Position numbers and translations under genes: made by a program | DNA from: Ruminococcus sp. UBA3286 | GTDB lineage: Bacteria; Bacillota; Clostridia; Oscillospirales; Ruminococcaceae | Reading direction: 5' to 3' | Length of the DNA: 8,454 bases | Assembly: GCA_002362135.1 (NCBI GenBank) | Contig: DETO01000031.1 | Span: 20,182 to 28,635 of the forward strand | In this document: piece after piece, positions 1-5,655 of the stretch | Position numbering within the stretch: the first letter of the stretch is position 1 | Layout: each line of letters starts with the position of its first letter | Notes under the pieces: model-generated | Seen by the model: the letters and a program-made list of their open reading frames with translations, nothing else | Told to the model about the DNA's origin: nothing | The model's database searches: none

Positions 1-63
1 GCAGGGGGTGTCGGGGGACAGCGGTCCCCTGACATAATCCAGCACAAGTAAAAATTGATTTCC
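1..63 (-). repeat. Dispersed palindromic repeat, copy 1 (cut by window edge)
   Basis: This stretch lies just beyond the secF terminator and matches the element between atpG and atpD (4664-4727). The two share a G-run followed by a hairpin, then 16 identical bases CAGCACAAGTAAAAAT (40-55 here, 4705-4720 there), then a short A/T stretch ending in TTTCC. The hairpin here pairs 10-19 (GTCGGGGGAC) with 24-33 (GTCCCCTGAC) around the loop AGCG, with one G-T wobble. No reading frame is convincing. The left end lies outside the window, so the true size is unknown. Strand is given relative to the flanking genes. Confidence 0.75.
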
Positions 64-69
64 GTGTTG

Positions 70-102
70 AAAAAAGCTGTCCCGATTTCGAGACAGCTTT
101 TT
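70..102 (-). terminator. Intrinsic terminator after secF
   Basis: In the minus-strand transcript a stem GCTGTCTCG / CGGGACAGC (nine pairs, one of them U-G) closes over the loop AAAT and is followed at once by six U residues. An A-tract before the stem can pair with the U-tract, so it may also work for transcripts from the other side. It begins four bases past the secF stop codon, which fits the end of the secDF unit. Confidence 0.92.
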
Positions 103-105
103 ATA

Positions 106-1080
106 TTAGTCATTCTTTGCCTTTTTCTTTGCGGATTTATTCTTCCACCATGACCATGTAACAGGTGCAACGAAAAGTGAAGAATATGTTCCCGATATAA
201 GACCGAAAATAAGCGGAACTGCGAAGCTGAGCAATGAATTATATCCGCTGGCGAATACCACGATAGCAACAATTACCATTGTGCCGATAGTGGTGATCGA
301 AGTTCTGACAGAACGGCGGAGAGACTGCGAGCAGCCCATATTGATAAGCTCGTTAAGTTCAGCCTTGGGATAAAGCTGGCGGTTTTCTCTTATTCTGTCG
401 TAGATAACGATCGTATTGTTGATAGAATAACCGAGAATCGTGAGGATAACGGCTACGATATTCGCGTTGAACTCAAAGCCGAAGATGATTGAAGCGGCAA
501 GGGCTGCGATCAAGTCGTGGCAGAGTGCGAAGATCGAGCAGATACCCGCCGACCAGCCGCCGATCTTGCTGAATCTGATAGCGATATAAATGATGATGAG
601 AACTGCCGCAACTACCATTGCAAGGAAGCATTTCAGCAGGAATTCACGACCCGATGAAGGGCTTACATCATTGGAATCAAACAATTCAAGACCATTGTCG
701 GGGAACATTTCCGTGAGAGCATTCGTCAGCTCAAACTGTCTGTCAGCGTTGAGTCCTTCCTCCGAAGAGAACGAAAGGGTAAGCTGATAACCGTCAGATT
801 CGAGATCTTCACCCTGTCTGGCTGTAACGTTTACGCCAACGATCTCCTGCGCCTTATCAGCGGCAGCGTTGATGTCGAGATCGCCTGTATAGGAATAAGT
901 CAGCATAGTTCCGCCCTTGAATTCAATTGCAAGGTCAACTCCGCGGACTGCAATGCCCACAATGAGAGCAAGTATGACCGCAACAGCGATCGCAAGGATC
1001 ATTTTCTTTTTGCCGCAGAAATCATAGATCTTGCCTGTAACGGCAGGTGTTGCAGCGGCAGTTGATTTTTTCTTACTCAC
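106..1080 (-). CDS. secF: Protein translocase subunit SecF
   Basis: SecF is a membrane subunit of the SecDF accessory complex, which uses the ion gradient to help pull proteins through SecYEG to the outside. The 324-residue product has a lysine-rich cytoplasmic start, a first membrane segment at about 28-46, the family motif VDLAIEFKGGT at 48-58, an external domain to about 145, and five more membrane helices. Family motifs include the conserved HD pair (H188, D189) in the third helix and GYSINNTIVIYDRIREN at 217-233; the Asp and an Arg in these regions correspond to residues needed for proton flow in Thermus SecDF. The GTG start overlaps the secD stop as GTGA, and an excellent GGAGGTGAT site lies at 1086-1094, so translation is probably coupled to secD. 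An intrinsic terminator follows. Identification is secure. Confidence 0.96.
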   Translation of the reverse strand: MSKKKSTAAATPAVTGKIYDFCGKKKMILAIAVAVILALIVGIAVRGVDLAIEFKGGTMLTYSYTGDLDINAAADKAQEIVGVNVTARQGEDLESDGYQLTLSFSSEEGLNADRQFELTNALTEMFPDNGLELFDSNDVSPSSGREFLLKCFLAMVVAAVLIIIYIAIRFSKIGGWSAGICSIFALCHDLIAALAASIIFGFEFNANIVAVILTILGYSINNTIVIYDRIRENRQLYPKAELNELINMGCSQSLRRSVRTSITTIGTMVIVAIVVFASGYNSLLSFAVPLIFGLISGTYSSLFVAPVTWSWWKNKSAKKKAKND

Positions 1081-2489
1081 TTGACATCACCTCCGTAAAG
1101 CTTTCTGTTTTGCAGCGCTTTAAACTTGGAGCAAGCCGTAACCATGATCTTTGCAGCGAATACGCCGAAAATGAAGTTGCAGATAACGCCCACAAGAAGC
1201 GTGAAGCCGAATGAATAAACAACGCCTTCTGTCGTAGCTCCGAACATACGGAATATAGTGCTGTTGAGTATCTTTGAGAAGAAGCTGGAGGGAACGCCGA
1301 ATGCGCCCATAAGAATGACAGCGATGATAACGTTTGTTATGTTGCCGTCGAGGATAGCGGAGAATGCGCGCTTATACGCAATCTTGATAGCCGAATCAAG
1401 AGATTTGCCCGAACGGAGTTCTTCCTTGATGCGCTCGCCCGTGATGATGTTCGCGTCAACGCCCATTCCGACTGAAAGAATGATACCGGCAATTCCGGGG
1501 ATAGTCAGCGTTGAACCGGGCATGAAGCCAAACCAGCCCGTAACGGCGGCAAGAGTGCCTGCAATCTGTCCCACAAGGGCAATTACCGCTACGCAGCCCG
1601 GCACTTTGTACAGCGCTATCATATAAACGGCAATAAGCGCAAATGCAATGTATGCTGCGAGAAGGATAGCGTCAAGAGAGCCTTCGCCCATTGTCGGGGA
1701 GATAGTCTTGAAGCTTGTCGTTACCATTTTAAAGGGAAGCGCGCCCGAATTGATCTGCTCGGCAAGCGCCTTTGCGGAATCGCTTGTAAAATTACCCGTA
1801 ATAACAGCTTCACCATTGGTAATAGCGTTATTTACGGTAGGATATGAGATCATGTTGTTGTCCATCCAGATCGAGATAGGCGTACTTGTTCCTGCAAGTT
1901 CCGAAGTAGCTTCCGCGAATTTTTCCATACCCGACGGCTCGCCCGTAGTTTTAAGTTTGAGTGAAACTACCCACTGGAGATCTTCAGGATCCTGTACATA
2001 ATCAGCCGTCTCAACGTCGTCGCCCGTGAGAACGATCTCGCCTGTTGGAATAATATTGCCCTCCTCGTCGGTTTCGGAATCCGTACCTTTGCGGAAAGTA
2101 AGTTCAGCCATTTCGCCAAGTTCCTTTACGGCAGCCTCGGCGTCATATTCGCTTTCGCCTGCCTGCCACGGGAAACGAACGATAATTCTGTCGCTCTTAT
2201 AATCGCTGTAAATCTCGTTATCGTTGATTCCGAGTGCGCCGAGACGAGTTTTGATCTTCTGAGTTGCAGCGTCAAGCTGCGCGTCGGTAGCGTCGTAATC
2301 GTCCGCGGGAGCAAAGGTAACGTCAACGCCGCCTCGTATATCTATGCCGAGACGAATGTCGTCAATACCCTTGACAACGGTGGTCGTATTATCGCCGAAA
2401 TAATAGTCGAATCCGGTGATAGACGAAACGGTGAACAGCGCAATAAAAGCAACGACAATGAAGAGAGTGGATTTACGAATTTTTTTCAC
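1077..2489 (-). CDS. secD: Protein translocase subunit SecD
   Basis: SecD pairs with SecF in the inner-membrane complex that uses the proton gradient to drive late steps of protein export. The 470-residue protein has a membrane anchor at about 8-25, the motif RLGIDIRGGVDVTF at 46-59, a large external domain holding INSGALPFK (246-254), and five C-terminal membrane helices from about 273. The core motif spans STLTIPGIAGIILSVGMGVDAN (326-347, read in parts) and ERIKEEL (352-358); D345 corresponds to the Asp essential for proton-driven transport in studied SecDF. The start is GTG, chosen because AGGAGG (2498-2503) sits eight bases upstream and the next residues form the usual basic start. The gene has its own promoter, separate from the atp operon, and overlaps secF by four bases. 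SecD and SecF are separate here rather than fused as in B. subtilis. Confidence 0.96.
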   Translation of the reverse strand: MKKIRKSTLFIVVAFIALFTVSSITGFDYYFGDNTTTVVKGIDDIRLGIDIRGGVDVTFAPADDYDATDAQLDAATQKIKTRLGALGINDNEIYSDYKSDRIIVRFPWQAGESEYDAEAAVKELGEMAELTFRKGTDSETDEEGNIIPTGEIVLTGDDVETADYVQDPEDLQWVVSLKLKTTGEPSGMEKFAEATSELAGTSTPISIWMDNNMISYPTVNNAITNGEAVITGNFTSDSAKALAEQINSGALPFKMVTTSFKTISPTMGEGSLDAILLAAYIAFALIAVYMIALYKVPGCVAVIALVGQIAGTLAAVTGWFGFMPGSTLTIPGIAGIILSVGMGVDANIITGERIKEELRSGKSLDSAIKIAYKRAFSAILDGNITNVIIAVILMGAFGVPSSFFSKILNSTIFRMFGATTEGVVYSFGFTLLVGVICNFIFGVFAAKIMVTACSKFKALQNRKLYGGDVK

Positions 2490-2541
2490 GTCTTTTGCCT
2501 CCTAATTTGCGTTTTGATTTGTCTGTGTGACAATTACTATT

Positions 2542-2570
2542 ATTTTACAATATATTCTCATAAATGTCAA
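2542..2570 (-). promoter_or_regulatory. Sigma-A/sigma-70 type promoter for secDF
   Basis: On the minus strand a perfect -35 box TTGACA (2565-2570) is followed, after exactly 17 bases, by TAAAAT (2542-2547), five of six matches to the -10 consensus. The DNA upstream of the -35 box is very A/T rich and could act as an UP-like element. Transcription would begin near 2535, giving a leader of about 45 bases with the secD ribosome site at its end. The 151-base gap between atpC and secD holds no gene. I see no clear intrinsic terminator after atpC in it, so some read-through from the atp operon is possible. Confidence 0.85.
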
Positions 2571-2640
2571 GCATATCAGCAATAAATATTAATAATTTGA
2601 AAATATGCACAATATTTGCTATTAATTTTTAGGCAATAAT

Positions 2641-3051
2641 TCACTTGAAACGCTTCTGTGAAATTTTCAGGCGATTGATAGCCCGGTTAAGCGCAGCCTG
2701 CGTTTCATAATATTCCTTGATGCTCTGCTTTTGACGAAGCATTTCCTCCGCGCGCTGACGAGCTTCCTCGGCGCGCTTTACGTCGATCTCCTCCGGCAGT
2801 TCGCAGGAATCCGCAAGAATTACGGCTCTGTCGGGCATAACCTCGATAAATCCCTCGGATATTGCCGCATGACGCCATTCGCCGTCCACCATGTACTTCA
2901 ATTCTCCTGTGGGAAGCGATGTGACAAGCGGTTCATGACCGGGAAGAATTCCCAGAAGCCCGTCAATTGCCGTGATAACCAGATGTTCGCAGCCGCCCTT
3001 GAAAAAAACACGGTCGGCGGCTATGATCTCAAGATAAAACGTTTTAGCCAT
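2641..3051 (-). CDS. atpC: ATP synthase F1 subunit epsilon
   Basis: Epsilon sits with gamma on the central stalk and, in studied enzymes, its C-terminal helices can restrain ATP hydrolysis. The product is 136 residues from the ATG at 3051. An N-terminal beta-sandwich carries the typical stretch GILPGHEPLVTSLPTGEL, followed by a charged helical hairpin from about residue 91 to the end, including many Glu, Arg and Lys. It is full length. The start is uncertain: a GTG at 3057 overlaps the atpD stop as GTGA and would add two residues, while the ATG two bases beyond the stop gives the usual M-A-K-T-F start. Neither has a strong ribosome site (only GGTGTGATC nearby), so translation is probably coupled to atpD. 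It is the last gene of the atp cluster. Confidence 0.93.
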   Translation of the reverse strand: MAKTFYLEIIAADRVFFKGGCEHLVITAIDGLLGILPGHEPLVTSLPTGELKYMVDGEWRHAAISEGFIEVMPDRAVILADSCELPEEIDVKRAEEARQRAEEMLRQKQSIKEYYETQAALNRAINRLKISQKRFK

Positions 3052-3053
3052 GA

Positions 3054-4451
3054 TCACACACCGTTTTCAATTTCTTTAGCCTTGGCAAGAACGTCGTCGA
3101 TAGTTCCCGCCATGAGGAACGCCGCTTCGGGATATTTATCCATGTCGCCATCAATTATCGCCTTGAATCCCTCTATAGTGTCTTTAAGCGGAACATATTT
3201 TCCTTTCAGTCCCGTGAAATTCTCCGCAACATTGAAAGGCTGAGACAGGAATTTCTGAATCTTTCTCGCACGGTAAACAGCCAGTTTATCGTCCTCGTCA
3301 AGTTCTTCCATACCAAGAATTCCGATGATATCCTGCAATTCCTTATACTTCTGGAGAAGTTCCTGAGTACGCCGCGCAACCGTATAATGCTCTTCGCCCA
3401 CAACGTCGGGTTCAAGAATTCTCGAATTCGATTCAAGAGGATCGACAGCAGGATAAATTCCCTGTTCAACTATTTTTCTTGAAAGTACCGTAGTTGCGTC
3501 AAGATGCGCGAAAGTGATAGCAGGCGCAGGGTCAGTGAGATCGTCCGCAGGAACATAAACAGCCTGAACCGACGTAATAGAGCCGTTTTTCGTGGAAGTG
3601 ATACGCTCCTGAAGTTCGCCTACTTCCGTAGCGAGAGTAGGCTGATAACCAACCGCCGACGGCATTCTTCCGAGCAGCGCCGAAACTTCCGAGCCTGCCT
3701 GCACGTAACGGAAAATATTGTCGATGAACAGCAACACGTCTTTATGTTCGCGGTCGCGGAAGTATTCCGCCATAGTAAGCCCCGTCTGAGCAACACGCAT
3801 ACGTGAGCCGGGCGGCTCGTTCATCTGACCGAAAACCAGAGCCGTCTTGTTGATTACGCCTGATTCGCGCATTTCGTTCCAGAGATCGTTGCCTTCACGT
3901 GAACGCTCTCCGACGCCTGTAAATATCGAATAGCCGCCGTGTTCAGTAGCAATATTTCTGATAAGTTCCTGAATAAGAACGGTCTTGCCGACGCCTGCGC
4001 CGCCGAAAAGACCGATCTTTCCGCCCTTTGCGTAAGGCGCAATAAGGTCGATGACCTTTATTCCCGTTTCGAGAATTTCAACGACAGGGCTTTGTTCCTG
4101 AAACGAAGGAGCTTTTCTGTGAATCTCCCACATTTCCTCCGCGCCCGTTTCTCCCATTTTGTCAATAGGCTCGCCGAGAACGTTGAACATACGTCCGAGA
4201 GTTTTTTCGCCGACGGGAACTTTTATACACGCGCCCGTAGCGGTAACTTCCATATTTCTGCTAAGCCCCTCGCTGGTGGCAAGCATTATGCAGCGCACGG
4301 TCTTGTTGCCCATATGCTGCGCGACCTCCATAACGCGGTTTTTACCGTCGATCTGAACGGTAAGGGCGTCTTTTATCATGGGGAGCTTTCCGTTTGGAAA
4401 TTCCACATCTATAACAGGCCCGATGACCTGAGTGATTCTTCCTTTTTCCAT
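3054..4451 (-). CDS. atpD: ATP synthase F1 subunit beta
   Basis: Beta carries the catalytic nucleotide sites of F1. The 465-residue product shows the Walker A loop GGAGVGKT (150-157), the catalytic Glu in GER (E182), the Walker B strand LLFIDN (240-245), the run QAGSEVSALLGRMPSAVGYQ (251-270), and the alpha/beta family signature PAVDPLESNS (334-343). The C-terminal lever that contacts gamma and epsilon reads EELDEDD (382-388), where DELSEED is usual. The ATG at 4451 was chosen because MEKGRITQVIGPVIDVEF matches the family start; an upstream in-frame GTG at 4517 adds 22 residues unlike any beta and lacks a ribosome site. The gene is cut off from atpG by a structured non-coding insert, unusual in a tightly packed operon. 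Its stop overlaps the alternative atpC start. Confidence 0.97.
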   Translation of the reverse strand: MEKGRITQVIGPVIDVEFPNGKLPMIKDALTVQIDGKNRVMEVAQHMGNKTVRCIMLATSEGLSRNMEVTATGACIKVPVGEKTLGRMFNVLGEPIDKMGETGAEEMWEIHRKAPSFQEQSPVVEILETGIKVIDLIAPYAKGGKIGLFGGAGVGKTVLIQELIRNIATEHGGYSIFTGVGERSREGNDLWNEMRESGVINKTALVFGQMNEPPGSRMRVAQTGLTMAEYFRDREHKDVLLFIDNIFRYVQAGSEVSALLGRMPSAVGYQPTLATEVGELQERITSTKNGSITSVQAVYVPADDLTDPAPAITFAHLDATTVLSRKIVEQGIYPAVDPLESNSRILEPDVVGEEHYTVARRTQELLQKYKELQDIIGILGMEELDEDDKLAVYRARKIQKFLSQPFNVAENFTGLKGKYVPLKDTIEGFKAIIDGDMDKYPEAAFLMAGTIDDVLAKAKEIENGV

Positions 4452-4465
4452 TTTACGTAAATCTG

Positions 4466-4472
4466 CCTCCTT
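4466..4472 (-). promoter_or_regulatory. atpD ribosome binding site with long spacing
   Basis: AAGGAGG is a full-strength match to the 16S tail, but 14 bases separate it from the ATG at 4451, well beyond the usual 5-10. No in-frame ATG, GTG or TTG lies between. The spacer holds the perfect palindrome TTTACGTAAA (4452-4461). Either beta is translated with a stretched spacer, or local folding shortens the distance. Confidence 0.6.
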
Positions 4473-4530
4473 GTTTATGTGATACGTCGGATAGCATTTC
4501 CGTGGGATTATTTCCACTATGCCGCATTAT

Positions 4531-4587
4531 CAGAGGAACTCCATCTCCCATGTTCCTACTGCAAAGATAATCGTTCCATTGGAGTTC
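4531..4587 (-). promoter_or_regulatory. Two mutually exclusive stems upstream of atpD
   Basis: In the atpD leader, GAACTCCA (minus strand 4587-4580) can pair with TGGAGTTC (4543-4536) over eight bases. A segment between them, CAGTAGGAAC (4561-4552), can instead pair with GTTCCTCTG (4539-4531), nine pairs with one bulged base. The two stems share bases 4536-4539 and cannot both form fully. This is the layout of attenuator-like switches, but no terminator U-tract follows and no ligand motif is recognised, so a regulatory role is only inferred. Confidence 0.4.
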
Positions 4588-4593
4588 GCTTCT

Positions 4594-4630
4594 TATGCAT
4601 TTATATCCCTTTATGGGATATAAATGCATA
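4594..4630. repeat. Perfect 16-bp inverted repeat with 5-base loop
   Basis: TATGCATTTATATCCC (4594-4609) is the exact reverse complement of GGGATATAAATGCATA (4615-4630), with the loop TTTAT between. A perfect 16-pair stem of this kind is not expected by chance in a gap this short. It lacks a following U-tract on the minus transcript, so it is not a standard terminator. It could be an RNA processing or stability stem, or a terminal part of a small mobile repeat. Confidence 0.9.
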
Positions 4631-4642
4631 AAAATTGGGTTT

Positions 4643-4664
4643 CGAAAGGGACTATGTCCCTTCG
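4643..4664. repeat. GGGAC/GTCCC hairpin
   Basis: CGAAAGGGAC (4643-4652) pairs with GTCCCTTCG (4656-4664) over the loop TAT, nine pairs with one bulged A. It directly abuts the larger G-run palindrome that follows and shares its GGGAC/GTCCC core, suggesting both belong to one repeat family. No function can be assigned from sequence alone. Confidence 0.8.
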
Positions 4665-4727
4665 CAGGGGGGTACAGGGGGGACAGAGTCCCCCCTGCAT
4701 AAAGCAGCACAAGTAAAAATAATTTCC
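4664..4727 (-). repeat. Dispersed palindromic repeat, copy 2
   Basis: This element matches the one at 1-63. It contains two G6 runs (4667-4672, 4677-4682) and one C6 run (4690-4695). The inner stem CAGGGGGGAC/GTCCCCCCTG (4675-4684 with 4688-4697, loop AGA) has ten perfect pairs; an outer stem GCAGGGGGG/CCCCCCTGC (4664-4672 with 4690-4698) has nine. Both need the same C-run, so they compete. The tail carries the 16 bases CAGCACAAGTAAAAAT identical to copy 1. It starts 12 bases past the atpG stop in the transcript, just as copy 1 follows the secF end. Confidence 0.82.
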
Positions 4728-4738
4728 AGCTGAAAATG

Positions 4739-5644
4739 CTAATCCACAAGTGACTGCGCACCGCCGCAGACTTCGGTTATTTCCTGAGTTATAGCTGCCT
4801 GACGAGCGCGGTTATAGAGCAGTGAAAGTTCCCTTATCATATCTTTCGCGCTGTTTGTTGCGGCGTCCATCGCCGTCATACGGGATTGCTGTTCGCAGCA
4901 GAACGCCTCAACCATTGCGCCGTAAATAATCCCTTTAGCATAGTTTGGTATGAGATAATCCATAACCTTTTCGGGAGACGGAACAAACGAGGCTTTCGGC
5001 AGCTTTTTGACCGTGCCATCCGCCGCTTTGCCCAGATGTCTCCGCTCAAAGGGCAGAAGTCTTACCATACGCGGTTCCTGCAAATTGGAATTCACCATAT
5101 CCGTGTACAGCAGATAAACTTCATCGAGTTCTTTATTCTTGAATTTTTCAATTACCAGTTCAGCTATCTCCGCGGCGCGGTAAAGAGTGGGATTCTGCGT
5201 AGTATAGAGGAATTCTCCGTCAACATACGCCTGCTTTCCCGAATTCATACGCCGCTGAAAGTACATTCGTCCGACCTGTCCCATAACGAAAAGATAGCAA
5301 TTGTCAAGATTCTTATCTTTCAGCTGCTGATCGGCATATTTCAGAATATTATGATTATAGCTTCCGCAAAGCCCCTTGTCACCCGTAATTATGATATAGC
5401 CTTTTTTTCGCTTATCATCGGGAATTCCCGTGCGCCTGTCAAAATACGTCTGCCGCACATGGGGAGTATGTTCCAGAACGCTTCCGATCGTTTCCATAAG
5501 CTTATAGAAATACGGCTCGGTGGAATCCAGTGCTTTCCTCGCCTTTTTCAGCTTGGAAGAGGAAATGAGATACATGGCGTTCGTTATTTTAAGAATCTGC
5601 TGTATGCTTGCGATCCTTTCGTGAATTTCTCGGATATTGGGCAT
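4739..5644 (-). CDS. atpG: ATP synthase F1 subunit gamma
   Basis: Gamma is the rotating central shaft of F1, turning inside the alpha/beta ring and resting on the c ring. The 301-residue product starts with the long helix expected of the family (REIHERIASIQQILKIT, then KLKKARKAL), has the conserved GDKGLCGSYN at 88-97 at the start of the Rossmann-like domain, and ends with the second coiled-coil helix bearing the gamma signature ITQEITEVCGGAQS (286-299). Its length is normal. The ATG at 5644 begins MPNIREI, a usual family start, and an AGGGGTG site overlapping the end of the preceding stop lies a few bases upstream; the gap to the fusion gene is 11 bases. Downstream the operon is broken by the structured insert before atpD. 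Confidence 0.96.
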   Translation of the reverse strand: MPNIREIHERIASIQQILKITNAMYLISSSKLKKARKALDSTEPYFYKLMETIGSVLEHTPHVRQTYFDRRTGIPDDKRKKGYIIITGDKGLCGSYNHNILKYADQQLKDKNLDNCYLFVMGQVGRMYFQRRMNSGKQAYVDGEFLYTTQNPTLYRAAEIAELVIEKFKNKELDEVYLLYTDMVNSNLQEPRMVRLLPFERRHLGKAADGTVKKLPKASFVPSPEKVMDYLIPNYAKGIIYGAMVEAFCCEQQSRMTAMDAATNSAKDMIRELSLLYNRARQAAITQEITEVCGGAQSLVD

Positions 5645-5655
5645 GATATCACCCC

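Larger units (their letters stand above)
4452..4738 (-). other. Structured non-coding insert between atpG and atpD
   Basis: Neighbouring atp genes are separated by 17 bases or fewer or overlap, but here 287 bases carry no credible gene. In transcript order the stretch holds the dispersed repeat copy 2 (4727-4664), a GGGAC/GTCCC hairpin (4664-4643), a perfect 16-bp inverted repeat (4630-4594), two competing stems (4587-4531), and an ordinary stretch ending in the atpD ribosome site. None of the hairpins is followed by a U-tract in the direction of transcription, so no intrinsic terminator is evident, and I see no convincing promoter. A reading frame on the minus strand across the gap runs through the palindromes, has no ribosome site and looks like no known protein. 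Confidence 0.85.

Noticed and set aside
2731..3243. 170-codon plus-strand frame opposite atpC and the end of atpD
   Set aside because: It is an antisense shadow with no start signal and no family resemblance.
4449..4517. Upstream GTG start for atpD at 4517
   Set aside because: It adds 22 residues absent from the beta family, has no ribosome site, and the strong AAGGAGG lies downstream of it.
4637..4682. G-quadruplex on the plus strand
   Set aside because: There are four G-runs, but loops are long and the C-run nearby favours a simple hairpin.
4664..4698. G/C-run hairpin as a transcription terminator for the atpE-atpG part
   Set aside because: The stem is strong, but the minus-strand transcript continues into C-rich sequence with no U-tract, so it does not fit an intrinsic terminator.
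4453..4761. 102-codon minus-strand frame across the atpG-atpD gap
   Set aside because: It runs through the palindromic repeats, begins inside the end of atpG, lacks a ribosome site and resembles no protein family; the translation mirrors the hairpins.
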